64,000 nt of DNA. Source: Parabacteroides faecis. Its GTDB lineage: Bacteria > Bacteroidota > Bacteroidia > Bacteroidales > Tannerellaceae. A program made the position numbers and the translations under genes. The notes below the pieces were generated by a model. It searched no databases and was not told the DNA's origin. It saw nothing but the letters and a program-made list of their open reading frames with translations. The stretch lies in NCBI RefSeq assembly GCF_014647375.1, contig NZ_BMPB01000011.1, positions 1-64,000 on the forward strand, read 5' to 3'. Of this stretch, positions 47,544-57,632 are shown in pieces. Position 1 is the stretch's first letter. Each line of letters starts with the position of its first letter.

Positions 47544-50500
47544 ATGAAAAAAAGGTACACTCGTAAACTAGCTGTTATGATGTGGTTAAGTTTAATCGGT
47601 CTTTTACCGATGATGGCCCAAATAACAAAACCCATAGAGATTAAATCTATGGAACAATTACAGAAAGTATTATCATCACCTCGATTAAGAAGTGATGCAG
47701 TAACAGATTTACCTATTACTGCAAATGGAATACTCGTTGATAAAAATGTACTAGTGAATGCTGGTTCATTTAGAATGCATGGCGGCCCCTTAATTCGGGC
47801 CGAAGGTTATACTGGTATTCTTCTAACAGTAAAAGCCGGTGGAAATATTGCGATTGAAAACACGATTGATGGAGCAAATATTGATGCTCAAAATATGCCA
47901 TTGATCCAAATCGAGAAAGAGGGGATATTGTCTCTAGAGAAAGATGGAGTTTTCAAAAATAATAAAGGAATAGAGCATGCATTATGTCTCCTAAATTATG
48001 GACTTTTTAATTTAAATGGAGGAACAATAACTGGAAATTCGGGTAGTGGAAATCATGTAATAGCTAATTTTGGCATAGCGAATTTGAACAGTGGACAAAT
48101 AGTAAAGAATGAAGCTTCCGGTTCTGTTTATGTAGGCAGTCCTGGTTCTGTTTCTCTGAATTCATCAAATGTTACTCTTAATGGAACAGATGCAACTCTA
48201 TTTGTAGATCAGAGTTCTCCTCTGAAATTAACATCTTCTCTAAAATATGAAATTACAATTGAAACCATAATGGACGAAGGCGACATTGTAGCTGTCGGAT
48301 CAGGTAATTATCGCTTGACAGAAAATGATCTTACAAAGATGATTCATAAAAGTACTCAACACCCGGACTTGGTTTTTAAATTGGAAAACAATCAGGTTAT
48401 ATTATCTAAACCATCTTCGGGAACGGGGGAAATAACTACACAGGAAGAACTACAGGATGCGATTAATAAAGCGTCAGGCACAGCAAATAATCCCACAGTA
48501 ATAGAAATTAAAGGTGATATAACATTGACCAAAACTATTGAAATAACTAATAAATATGTTATTCTGACAGGTGGTACTATTTCAAATGGCATTACAACAG
48601 ATCCGGCTACTTTGTTTAAAATCTATTCCGGTCAATTAATTTTTCAGAAAATTATTGTTGATGGAGGGAATACAGGTCCTGCTATGCCATATCATATGTC
48701 TTGTCTCGTTAATGTGCAAGGTGGAACAGTAATTATGAATGAAGGGGCTATATTTACTGGAGCAGGTCTAACTGGTGATGTTTCTGCTGTTTGGATATTT
48801 AAAGGAGAATTTATTATGAACGGCGGACAAATTACTAAGAACTACTTCTATGGTGGTTTATCTATGGCCAGTGTTGTTAGTATTTATGACGGAAGTTTCA
48901 TAATGAATGGTGGTGAGATATTCAATAATGTAGGAAGTGATTATTATATTGTAGGATTGTTCGGTTATTCCAGCAAAGTGAATTTTGTGTTTAATGGGGG
49001 AATGATTTATCAAAACACAGGAGGAAATCTTCGTTTTGCTACAGGTGACTTTGTTATAGATAAAAACACTCCGGATCAGTTTATTAGTGATGCTATTCAA
49101 ATTCAGAATGAGAGTGTAATTTACATAAAACGAAGATTACTTTTTACTCTTACCATACAATTTAATGCAAATTGGACTATCCCAGATAATTTTGTATTAG
49201 CCAGAGGATATTCCGGCTATCAGATCACTGAAGATGATTTAAAGAAAATCAAGTTACCGGACGGTTATATTTTGGTTTTATCGGATAATACTATAATAAT
49301 TAAGAAATCCGGTAGTAGTGGTGAAATTACGGATGTAGACGGACTTCAGGCTGCTATTGATGCAGCTTCGGTTGGATCTATTGATAATCCTACATTAATA
49401 ACAATCAATAAGTCGTTTGCTATTACAAAAACAATTTTAATTAAAAAGAAACATATTAAGCTGACTGGAGAAACTTTGACTGCGGGAGCTACTACCGGGA
49501 ATTACTGTCGTATGTTTGATGTGACAGATGGGGGATCTTTGATATTAGAAAAAATCACCTTAGATGGTAAGTTTGGAAGTTTTTGTTCGTTTGCTCGAGT
49601 TGATGTTTCTTCTTCATTTATTATGCATCATCAGGCTATTCTGCAAAGTGCACAAAGCGGTACGGATTGGCTTACATTAGAAATAGCAGGCAGTTTTGTT
49701 ATGGATGGAGGTACTATTCGTAACAATACAGGTAATAAGTGTCCTGTAATTTATTTGGCCCCAACAAGTAAGTGGACTTATACCGGTGGAAATATTATAG
49801 ATAATAAATCGACAATAGATAACGCTGTGTACTCAATTGTTTCATCTTTGGGGCAGGCTACACTGAAAACATGTGAGATTATTGGTAATTCAGGTATTGC
49901 TATTCTATGTGGTGGAACAATAAATATTGATGATGTGAGTTTCTCTCAAAATACTTGTGCTTTAGGGTTATCCAGTAAAGGGACTGTCTATATAAAGAAT
50001 AATAGGACATTAAGTGATCAGGTTTATTATTTATCGGAATCTGGTACTAACTATTTGGCTATTCAATCATCTCTTGTTGCAGATGTAAATATCAATGTGG
50101 TCTCAACGTTTGTGAAGGAAGGATTTGTTTTGGCTAAAGGCTCCGGTTATACTCTTACTGAGTCTGATTTGAAGAGATTTGTTTTAACTTCAGCTTTAGC
50201 AAAGAACTGGATTGTGAAATTAGTTGATAATACGGTTGTTTTAGTAAAGAAAGAGTCATCTTCTGATATTGATACCCAAGAAAAACTTCAGGCTGCTATC
50301 GATGCATCCAAAGGAACTGTAGATGCTCCGACAACAATTACTATAGCCAAAGAAATATTGATTTATCGCTCTATTTTAATCAGGAATAAATATGTGAAGC
50401 TGACAGGGGGAACCTTAAAGAATACTGCTAGTGCTGATTTACGTATGTTCGATGTTGGTTCAGGTTATCTTGGATTAACCAAAATCACATTAGACGGTAA

Positions 50501-52124
50501 TAAGAAAAATACAACAGGTTATTGCACCTTGATCGAAATGAATGGCGGAAGTTGTGAGTTATTGGAAGGAGCAACTTTAACAAATGCACTGGCTAGGGGA
50601 GGTAGTGATGCTGTTGTTTCCATAGCTCATGGTTCTTTAACATTTAAAGCAGGTTCTATCTCCGGTAATACAAGTGATGGTGGGGATATCATTTGGGTGA
50701 GCGGAGCAGGAAATTTCTCTATGATAGGAGGTTCAGTTACTGGAAATAATAATAGTGGACGATATATTATGGCCGCTATAGAAATGACTTACGGTTCGAT
50801 GAACTTATCTGGCGGCTCCATTGGTAATAATAGCGGTAACCGGTATGGTTTGTATGTAACTAAACCTTTTACATTAGGGGGAGATGCTAAGATAGAGGAA
50901 GTTATTATATTAAACGGCGAAGGTAAGATTTTGGTTTCATCTGTTCTGAAGAATAAAATTACGATTGGTTATATGAAAACTAACATGCCTTCAGGAACGA
51001 TCGTAGCAAGCGGAACCGGTAATTATAAATTGACTGAAGCCGATGTAAAACAGTTTACATATCGATATGCTAACACCTATAGTTTCTCTTTAAGTGGGAA
51101 TAATATAGTATTGACTAATCTGGATGCTGTAAATAAGCTGTTTAATGTTAAAGTTGAAAAGTATAAAGATGGAATATTGTCTGTTGATAAAACGACGGCC
51201 AAAGAAAATGAGTTAGTGACGGTGACGGTGAAACCTATCTCTGGTAAGAAGCTTTATACAGAAATGTTACGTTATAATGAAATAAATAAACTGACCTCAA
51301 CAAATGAAGAGAACGTTTATACCTTTAAAATGCCACCAGCTAATGTACTGATTACTGCTTCATTTATTCCAAAATCGGTAAACGTGACTCCTATTGATAC
51401 CATAGGTTCAGGCTTTATTCCAGGTAAAGATCCGGTTCCTGATGGAGGTATCAGCGATTTGGACTCTCTCATTGATCGTTTAGGCGGAGGAAATCCCCCA
51501 ATGGATATGAAACCGAAAGCTAACCCGGTTCCGGAAAATAATTTACCGGATCCATTAAGCGGTGCTGTTGATAAGGCCAAAGGAAACGGAGATGATGTTA
51601 TCGGTTCATTAGAAGAGTTAATTACTATCGTAACTAAAAATGCAAGTGGAGCTGCCTTGACAACGAAAGTTCTTTATTCATTACCAACTAAGGTTACTTT
51701 ACGGGTTTATTTGCCTAATCGGTTGATTGTGAGTGAACAGTTGAGAGCTTTGGGCACATCTAATTATTACATTCTGAATGAATGTGAAGGTAATGTGACC
51801 CGAATTATACCAACATATGATCAAAATGAGAATACATTGACATTTAGTACTGATAAATTGGGCACGTTTGTCGTACTTAATGAAAATAATCCGACTGCAA
51901 ACGAAAGTATAACTAATGATGATGTACAAATTTCTATTGTAGATGGGGGAATTGTAGTAAAAGGTCTGCAGTATGGCACACATTACACTATCTATGATTT
52001 TTCCGGAAGGGTATTGAAACATGCTGTTTATAACGGTGAAACTGTGCTTTATCATCCGGAGGTTAGTGGCAGTTACATTATTGATTATTTCAGTGGTAGC
52101 CAGAAAGTGTTTTTTAGTAAATAA
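47544..52124 (+). CDS. Large secreted beta-helix repeat protein
   Basis: 1526 aa. Signal peptide (MWLSLIGLLPMMAQ). Four related modules of ~300 residues start near 1, 295, 592 and 907 (TQEELQDAINKASG, DVDGLQAAIDAAS, TQEKLQAAIDASKG). Each has a pectate-lyase-like parallel beta-helix rich in Gly/Asn and ends with a Gly-Tyr/Asn-Tyr then LTExDLK hinge. Residues ~1199-1300 are a beta-sandwich-like unit (NVKVEKYKDGILSVDKT). The C-terminus IYDFSGRVLKHAVYNG...VFFSK resembles a type IX secretion sorting domain. Likely a surface adhesin or glycan-binding protein. Confidence 0.75.
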   Translation: MKKRYTRKLAVMMWLSLIGLLPMMAQITKPIEIKSMEQLQKVLSSPRLRSDAVTDLPITANGILVDKNVLVNAGSFRMHGGPLIRAEGYTGILLTVKAGGNIAIENTIDGANIDAQNMPLIQIEKEGILSLEKDGVFKNNKGIEHALCLLNYGLFNLNGGTITGNSGSGNHVIANFGIANLNSGQIVKNEASGSVYVGSPGSVSLNSSNVTLNGTDATLFVDQSSPLKLTSSLKYEITIETIMDEGDIVAVGSGNYRLTENDLTKMIHKSTQHPDLVFKLENNQVILSKPSSGTGEITTQEELQDAINKASGTANNPTVIEIKGDITLTKTIEITNKYVILTGGTISNGITTDPATLFKIYSGQLIFQKIIVDGGNTGPAMPYHMSCLVNVQGGTVIMNEGAIFTGAGLTGDVSAVWIFKGEFIMNGGQITKNYFYGGLSMASVVSIYDGSFIMNGGEIFNNVGSDYYIVGLFGYSSKVNFVFNGGMIYQNTGGNLRFATGDFVIDKNTPDQFISDAIQIQNESVIYIKRRLLFTLTIQFNANWTIPDNFVLARGYSGYQITEDDLKKIKLPDGYILVLSDNTIIIKKSGSSGEITDVDGLQAAIDAASVGSIDNPTLITINKSFAITKTILIKKKHIKLTGETLTAGATTGNYCRMFDVTDGGSLILEKITLDGKFGSFCSFARVDVSSSFIMHHQAILQSAQSGTDWLTLEIAGSFVMDGGTIRNNTGNKCPVIYLAPTSKWTYTGGNIIDNKSTIDNAVYSIVSSLGQATLKTCEIIGNSGIAILCGGTINIDDVSFSQNTCALGLSSKGTVYIKNNRTLSDQVYYLSESGTNYLAIQSSLVADVNINVVSTFVKEGFVLAKGSGYTLTESDLKRFVLTSALAKNWIVKLVDNTVVLVKKESSSDIDTQEKLQAAIDASKGTVDAPTTITIAKEILIYRSILIRNKYVKLTGGTLKNTASADLRMFDVGSGYLGLTKITLDGNKKNTTGYCTLIEMNGGSCELLEGATLTNALARGGSDAVVSIAHGSLTFKAGSISGNTSDGGDIIWVSGAGNFSMIGGSVTGNNNSGRYIMAAIEMTYGSMNLSGGSIGNNSGNRYGLYVTKPFTLGGDAKIEEVIILNGEGKILVSSVLKNKITIGYMKTNMPSGTIVASGTGNYKLTEADVKQFTYRYANTYSFSLSGNNIVLTNLDAVNKLFNVKVEKYKDGILSVDKTTAKENELVTVTVKPISGKKLYTEMLRYNEINKLTSTNEENVYTFKMPPANVLITASFIPKSVNVTPIDTIGSGFIPGKDPVPDGGISDLDSLIDRLGGGNPPMDMKPKANPVPENNLPDPLSGAVDKAKGNGDDVIGSLEELITIVTKNASGAALTTKVLYSLPTKVTLRVYLPNRLIVSEQLRALGTSNYYILNECEGNVTRIIPTYDQNENTLTFSTDKLGTFVVLNENNPTANESITNDDVQISIVDGGIVVKGLQYGTHYTIYDFSGRVLKHAVYNGETVLYHPEVSGSYIIDYFSGSQKVFFSK

Positions 52125-52162
52125 GCATAAGTAAATACGTATTTGTATACGATTTGGCTAGT

Positions 52163-52234
52163 GAATCGTTCACCTTGAGATTACCTATTTAAACAGAAAA
52201 AACAGTATGTTTAATAAGTAGAGGTGAATGGTTC
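52163..52234. repeat. 3' inverted repeat after the beta-helix gene
   Basis: GAATCGTTCACCT (52163-52175) and AGGTGAATGGTTC (52222-52234) are near-complements with a 46-bp loop. A perfect relative (ACCGTTCACC/GGTGAACGGT) follows the next gene. Confidence 0.55.
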
Positions 52235-52239
52235 CTGGT

Positions 52240-52300
52240 CTTTATTAAATGTCTGTATAGAAACAATGTATCAAATAAATCTGATTGTGTAGAGCAGATA
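52240..52300 (+). promoter_or_regulatory. Leader block of the C10 protease gene
   Basis: CTTTATTAAAT (52240-52250), GTCTGTA (52251-52257) and ATCTG-N11-CAGAT (52279-52299), in the same order as upstream of the beta-helix gene. No perfect TAnnTTTG box was found here. Confidence 0.6.
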
Positions 52301-52317
52301 AATTAAATTATTGAGTT

Positions 52318-54795
52318 ATGAAAAAATGGTTTTTATTAATTTTATGTTTTATATCCGTAAGATGGGGATATGCAGAAAATGTGTCAGTCAATCAGGCGAT
52401 GCGAGTGGCAGAGAATTTCTCGCAGCAGATATCCGGTAATCAGTTACGAAGTGTCCAAACCTTACAGTTGGTTTATACGGAGCGTCCAAACTTGCGCTCG
52501 GGAGGAGTAGAAGCTTATTATTATGTATTCAATAATGGAAGTAATGATGGGTATATAATAGTATCTGGTGATGATCGTGTTTATCCAATACTCGGTTATT
52601 CTGCTTCCGGTAATTTTTCTTATGAGACTATCCCGGATAACATGAAAGGGTGGCTTCAGGGATATGCAGATCAAATTCGCTATGCTTGTACAAATGATAT
52701 AGAGCAGGATATTGAAATAAAGGAACAATGGCACAACTTGATTCAGGGTACAAAACTTCCGATTTTACGCAGTCAGACATTGTTGAATACGGCCAAATGG
52801 AATCAGGATATGCCGTTCAATAGTAAATGTCCTCTAATTCAAGGAAAAAATGCATTAACCGGATGTGTTGCGACCTCTATGGGGATAGTAATGAAGTATC
52901 ATAAACATCCATCTCAGGGAGTGGGAAGTGCTTCTACCACTCAAGGTTCTTATAAAGCTGATTTTGGAATTACCTATTTATGGGATAAGATGTTGGACGA
53001 CTATAGCACAGACTATACGAATGATAATGTGGATGCCATGGCAACTCTTCTTTATCATTGCGGCGTTAGTTGTGATATGAAGTATGGTGTAAGTGCTAGT
53101 TCTGCTCAGACTGCGCGTATCATCGATGCATTAACCCAATATTTTAGATATGATAAAACAATTTCATGTATAGAAAAAGATGATTATGATGCTTCTGAAT
53201 GGCAAAAAATGTTGACAGATGAGTTGGTTACTAATCGACGGCCGGTCATTTACCATGGCTCGGGTACAGATGGGCATACATTTATAATAGATGGTTTTGA
53301 TGGGAGTATGTATCATATAAATTGGGGATGGGGAGGTTATTCTGACAACTGGTTCTCCTTGACGGCACTAAAACCGGATAATCATGATTATACGTATGAC
53401 CAAGGTATGATTATTAACATTAAGCCAGATGAAGGCGGACAAAGTTTGAACGAGCTTCGAATTTCAAATGCAAATGGATATACAGGTGGTTTGAAAGTAA
53501 ATACTACGCCGGCACAGGGAGGTCTGTTTACACTTACAATCTCAGGGATAAGATGTTTCTCTCCAAGTTTTACAGCATCTTTATCCGTCGGACATTATGA
53601 TAAAAATGAGAATCTGAAAGAAGTGGTTGCAACTCCACGGAATTTTTCTTTTAATCCTTATAAATATTATTATAATGTATCATTTTCGTGTAAAATAACA
53701 GAGCCTATAGAAGAAGGAGACCGGTTATTTCTGATTTCTCAGGTGGGTAATGGGGATTATAAAATTGTGGAAGGTGGTCCGAATGTTGCAGATGTGATTA
53801 ATCTGACAGCCGGGGCTCATGTTAATACGTATCAAATAACCTGGAACGAACTGCCTGGTGTAACTGTCGCTCCAGAGAAGGGCTATAATGCTGATTCTGT
53901 TACTGAAGGAGGTGATTTTAAGTTTAAAATTAAGAATACAAACACCAATATTATTGTTGTTAAAAATGGTGAAACAGAGCTCAGCCCTGATGCTAATGGC
54001 ATATATACCCTGTCAAATATTCGGAAAGATATTTATTTGACCTTTTTTCTTGAGGAACCGCCAATTTCAATCTATACAGTTACTTTACCTTCAGTTGTTG
54101 GATTCGATATTAAACCGGCTTCCGGTTATGATCCGCTTTCGATACCTAAGGGAGAAGATTTTGAATTTACAGTTATTCCCCAAACCGGTTATGAGGAATA
54201 TAGTATAGTGGTACGAGTAAATGGTTCAGTAATATATCCAAATAGTAATGGGTATTATATTATCCATGATATCCATGCTAATCAAACGGTAGAAGTAGTT
54301 GGAACGGCACCGGACCCGGCAGTAGTCTATCATATTGTGACATTACCGAAAGTAGAAGGAGTAACTACTGATCCGGAACCGGGGGATTATAAGGTGGAAA
54401 ATAAGAAAGATTTCACTTTTTCTCTTGTTCTCGATAAAGAATACAACCAGTCTGTTCCTGTTGTCACAATAGACCGGGGAGATATTATTACTCCGAACGG
54501 GAATGGCTTATATCTTATTGAAAATATCTGTGAGCCGATAGTAATCAAGATTGACGGAATTAAAGAAAACACGGATGTTGCCAGTGAAAAAATTGAAGCC
54601 AGTAAAATTAAGGTTACGGCCTCTGATGGTACTGTTTGTATTTTTACACCACAGCCAATGAAAGTCTATGTAGCTACATTTAATGGTAGTATATATAAAA
54701 ATCTGGGTGTTGTAAGCGGAGATACACGTGTACAGTTACCAAACGGGCGATATGTAGTGATTGTTGGCGAAAATTCATTTAAGGTTATTTTGTAA
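52318..54795 (+). CDS. C10-family (streptopain-like) secreted cysteine protease
   Basis: 825 aa. Signal peptide (MKKWFLLILCFISVRWGYA), a Spi-type propeptide (~20-150) and the C10 catalytic domain. The nucleophile Cys183 lies in LTGCVATSMGIVMKYHKHP and His320 in GTDGHTFIIDGF, followed by INWGWGGYSDNWFSL. Three ~85-aa domains with repeated patterns (VTLPxVxG..., NGxYxI) follow, then a short T9SS-like C-terminus (MKVYVATFNGSIY...NGRYVVIVGENSFKVIL). It is probably an exported protease that is activated by propeptide removal. Its leader matches that of the gene upstream. Confidence 0.9.
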   Translation: MKKWFLLILCFISVRWGYAENVSVNQAMRVAENFSQQISGNQLRSVQTLQLVYTERPNLRSGGVEAYYYVFNNGSNDGYIIVSGDDRVYPILGYSASGNFSYETIPDNMKGWLQGYADQIRYACTNDIEQDIEIKEQWHNLIQGTKLPILRSQTLLNTAKWNQDMPFNSKCPLIQGKNALTGCVATSMGIVMKYHKHPSQGVGSASTTQGSYKADFGITYLWDKMLDDYSTDYTNDNVDAMATLLYHCGVSCDMKYGVSASSAQTARIIDALTQYFRYDKTISCIEKDDYDASEWQKMLTDELVTNRRPVIYHGSGTDGHTFIIDGFDGSMYHINWGWGGYSDNWFSLTALKPDNHDYTYDQGMIINIKPDEGGQSLNELRISNANGYTGGLKVNTTPAQGGLFTLTISGIRCFSPSFTASLSVGHYDKNENLKEVVATPRNFSFNPYKYYYNVSFSCKITEPIEEGDRLFLISQVGNGDYKIVEGGPNVADVINLTAGAHVNTYQITWNELPGVTVAPEKGYNADSVTEGGDFKFKIKNTNTNIIVVKNGETELSPDANGIYTLSNIRKDIYLTFFLEEPPISIYTVTLPSVVGFDIKPASGYDPLSIPKGEDFEFTVIPQTGYEEYSIVVRVNGSVIYPNSNGYYIIHDIHANQTVEVVGTAPDPAVVYHIVTLPKVEGVTTDPEPGDYKVENKKDFTFSLVLDKEYNQSVPVVTIDRGDIITPNGNGLYLIENICEPIVIKIDGIKENTDVASEKIEASKIKVTASDGTVCIFTPQPMKVYVATFNGSIYKNLGVVSGDTRVQLPNGRYVVIVGENSFKVIL

Positions 54796-54808
54796 ATATC
54801 TTGAATAT

Positions 54809-54886
54809 ACCGTTCACCGTCTACTCCCATTTAATATGGCATACTGGTTTGTTTTTGTTAAAGTGAGTGGTTTTCGGGTGAACGGT
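54809..54886. repeat. 3' inverted repeat after the C10 protease gene
   Basis: ACCGTTCACC (54809-54818) and GGTGAACGGT (54877-54886), perfect arms with a 58-bp loop, then a T-rich stretch. Confidence 0.6.
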
Positions 54887-54907
54887 TTTATTCCATTTTT
54901 TTATATG

Positions 54908-55399
54908 TTATAAGAATAACCGCCGGAACTCCTGTTCAAAATTCGGAGTAAAGACGTTTTTCCCCAGGTTGGTTTTTATATCTTCCATCAACCAGAAACG
55001 TCCGCCGTCCAGTTCTTCAGTATCTGGTTGGATTTCTCCGTTATAGACGGTACGGAATGTATTGACCAGTTCTTTTTCGATAGTCGATTCGAATATATAA
55101 CGAGTCATGAATTGTGGGGTAAATTCGGTGATACCCAGTTCCTCACGAACTTCCCGGCGAAGAGCTTCTTCCACCGTTTCACCATAATCGATATGTCCGC
55201 CTACAGCCGTATCCCATTTACCAGGTTGGATATCTTTGTTCATCGAACGCTTTTGCAGGTACAATTCTCCTACCTCATTAAAAATATGCAGATGGATGAC
55301 CGGATGTAATTGTTTACTACCGCTATGACATTCCCGGCGTGTAGCCTTACCTATTGTTTCTCCCTCTTCATTCACCAGAGGGAACCATTCTTCTTCCAT
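54908..55399 (-). CDS. Nudix hydrolase
   Basis: 163 aa. The Nudix box is at residues ~68-90: GGHIDYGETVEEALRREVREELG. The N-terminus EEWFPLVNEEGETIGKATRRECH and the C-terminal ELDGGRFW resemble IDI/ADP-ribose-type Nudix proteins of unknown substrate. 13 bp downstream of topB on the same strand, so probably cotranscribed. Confidence 0.9.
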   Translation of the reverse strand: MEEEWFPLVNEEGETIGKATRRECHSGSKQLHPVIHLHIFNEVGELYLQKRSMNKDIQPGKWDTAVGGHIDYGETVEEALRREVREELGITEFTPQFMTRYIFESTIEKELVNTFRTVYNGEIQPDTEELDGGRFWLMEDIKTNLGKNVFTPNFEQEFRRLFL

Positions 55400-55412
55400 T
55401 TTATATAGATAT

Positions 55413-57476
55413 TTAAAGCTGACTGATCACAGAAATCAATTCTTTATCCGATAACCCTTCTCCATAAGTCGCATAATCCAGGCGGAACGTACAACCATTC
55501 TTATATTCGGAACAGCCGTATGCCGTTTTTCCCCGTAGGATATTTCCTTTCTTACAGATCGGACAAACAGGTTTTTCTATTTCTTTCGGTTTCTCTTCCT
55601 TTTTAGCACGCGGCTTTCGGGGTTTCTTTTCTTTTTTCTCCTCTTTAGTCCCTTTTTCTGCTTTCGGTGCTTCTTTGACTGCCTCCTCTATGGTGATGGT
55701 GCGGGTCGACTGGTCGGAAAGAACGTTGATGACTACCTGGTTGACCATTTGTTTCAGTTCTTCCAGGAATGTCCGGGCTTCGTATGTACCCCGCTCTATC
55801 TGACGCAGTTTCTTTTCCCATAAACCGGTGAGTTCTGCACTTTTGAGCAACTCTTCATGTATCGTTCCTATCAGTTCCTTTCCCGTTGCAGTAGGGAACA
55901 GGTTCTTGCGTTCCTTCCGGATATAATTCCGTTTGAACAGTGTTTCGATAATGGCAGCACGAGTAGAAGGACGCCCGATGCCGTTTTCTTTCAAGGCATC
56001 GCGCAAATCCTCATTCTCTACCAGCTTACCGGCAGTTTCCATGGCACGGAGCAATGTCGCTTCCGTATATGGTTTGGGGGGAGTCGTCCAGGTTTCTTTC
56101 AGTAACGGCTTGTGAGGTCCGGACTCTCCTTTGGTAAAGTCAGGCAAAACACCTTCTTCTTCGGTTGGTTCTGCATCGGGATCTTTTTGCTCGGCACCGA
56201 ATACGACACGCCATCCCGGTTTTAATATCTGTTTTCCGGTTACTTTAAAATCGACTTTACCGACTTTTCCAAGTACAGTGGTGGTCGATATTTCGCAATC
56301 CGGATAAAAGGCTGCGATAAAGCGGCGGGCAACCAGGTCGTATACCTTTCGTTCATTCTCTGTCAGGTTACGGGCCGGAACGCCGGTCGGGATGATTGCA
56401 TGGTGATCGGTTACCTTCGAGTTGTCGAATACTTTTTTACTTTTAGGGATCTTGGCGTTCAACAGAGAAGCGGTCAGCTCGGTATAATCTACCAATCCTT
56501 TCAGCGTATTCGGGACCTTTGGATAAATATCCTCACTCAGGAAAGTGGTATCTACACGCGGGTAGGTCGTCACTTTCTTTTCATATAAAGATTGTATCAG
56601 TTTCAATGTCTCATCCGCTGTGAAGGCAAATTTCTTATTACATTCCACCTGTAACGAGGTCAGGTCGAAAAGACGGGGAGCATATTCTTTTCCTTTCTTT
56701 TCGGATATATCAGTAACGGTAAAATCTTCCTGTTGGACGATTTCGAGGAACGCTTCCCCTTCCTCTTTCTTGGTGAATTTACCTTTGGTGGCAGAAAATG
56801 TCGTATTCCGGTAGACCGTTTTCAATTCCCAGTAAGGCTCGGGCTTGAAGTTATCTATTTCTGCCTGGCGGTTTACGATCAGTGCCAGTGTTGGTGTCTG
56901 AACGCGGCCGATGGAAAGTACCTGGCGGTTTTGTCCGTAGCGGATCGTGTATAAACGGGTTGCGTTCATACCCAACAGCCAGTCGCCGATGGCCCGTGAC
57001 AGTCCGGCTTCGTATAATGTCTTGAATTCTGTCTGTTCTTTCAGATGCTGGAAGCCTTCACGGATCGCCTCTTCTGTCAAAGAAGATATCCATAACCGGT
57101 ACACCGGGCAGGTGCAACCGGCTTTCTGCATGACCCAACGTTGTATCAATTCCCCTTCCTGGCCGGCATCACCGCAGTTAATCACCATTTCGGCGTTCTG
57201 CATCAGTCCTTCGATTATTTTGAACTGCTGCTCGTAAGTCGGGTTGCTGATCAGTTTGATTCCGAAGCGGGGCGGGATCATGGGAAGAGCGCTCAGGCTC
57301 CACCGTTTCCACTCGTCGGCATAGTCATGCGGTTCCTTCAGTGTACACAGATGTCCGAATGTCCAGGTAACCTGATATCCGTTTCCTTCAATATACCCGT
57401 TCATCTTTTTTGTAGCCCCCAGTACTTCGGCAATCTCACGTGCCACACTCGGTTTTTCAGCAATACATACTTTCAT
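55413..57476 (-). CDS. topB: DNA topoisomerase III
   Basis: About 687 aa, type IA. Starts KVCIAEKPSVAREIAEVLGA with the Toprim GDAGQEGELIQRWV and catalytic Tyr305 in TTYPRVDTTFLS. The C-terminal ~95 residues are a Lys/Glu-rich linker and a single four-Cys zinc finger (CPICKKGNILRGKTAYGCSEYKNGC). It relaxes and decatenates DNA using one Tyr cut. ATG 57476 was chosen because the longer frame (57626) begins before the -7 box (57507-57514). Confidence 0.95.
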   Translation of the reverse strand: MKVCIAEKPSVAREIAEVLGATKKMNGYIEGNGYQVTWTFGHLCTLKEPHDYADEWKRWSLSALPMIPPRFGIKLISNPTYEQQFKIIEGLMQNAEMVINCGDAGQEGELIQRWVMQKAGCTCPVYRLWISSLTEEAIREGFQHLKEQTEFKTLYEAGLSRAIGDWLLGMNATRLYTIRYGQNRQVLSIGRVQTPTLALIVNRQAEIDNFKPEPYWELKTVYRNTTFSATKGKFTKKEEGEAFLEIVQQEDFTVTDISEKKGKEYAPRLFDLTSLQVECNKKFAFTADETLKLIQSLYEKKVTTYPRVDTTFLSEDIYPKVPNTLKGLVDYTELTASLLNAKIPKSKKVFDNSKVTDHHAIIPTGVPARNLTENERKVYDLVARRFIAAFYPDCEISTTTVLGKVGKVDFKVTGKQILKPGWRVVFGAEQKDPDAEPTEEEGVLPDFTKGESGPHKPLLKETWTTPPKPYTEATLLRAMETAGKLVENEDLRDALKENGIGRPSTRAAIIETLFKRNYIRKERKNLFPTATGKELIGTIHEELLKSAELTGLWEKKLRQIERGTYEARTFLEELKQMVNQVVINVLSDQSTRTITIEEAVKEAPKAEKGTKEEKKEKKPRKPRAKKEEKPKEIEKPVCPICKKGNILRGKTAYGCSEYKNGCTFRLDYATYGEGLSDKELISVISQL

Positions 57477-57506
57477 CTGCAATTTAATCCTTTCGTAAAA
57501 ATCACA

Positions 57507-57514
57507 CAAATGTA
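57507..57514 (-). promoter_or_regulatory. -7 element for topB
   Basis: The minus strand reads TACATTTG (TAnnTTTG), predicting a leader of ~25 nt. Confidence 0.55.
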
Positions 57515-57550
57515 CGGTTTCCTGCTGACTTAATAAAATAGTGAATGGAG

Positions 57551-57582
57551 TTTGTGAGGTATATAGAATATCTCTATATTTG
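57551..57582 (+). promoter_or_regulatory. Promoter of the ECF sigma/FecR pair
   Basis: TTTG (57551-57554), a 20-nt spacer and TATATTTG (57575-57582). Divergent from the topB promoter. Confidence 0.7.
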
Positions 57583-57632
57583 ACAAGTCTTAGGATTGAG
57601 AGGGAATAGATATATGCCTTTAGCAATTATTT

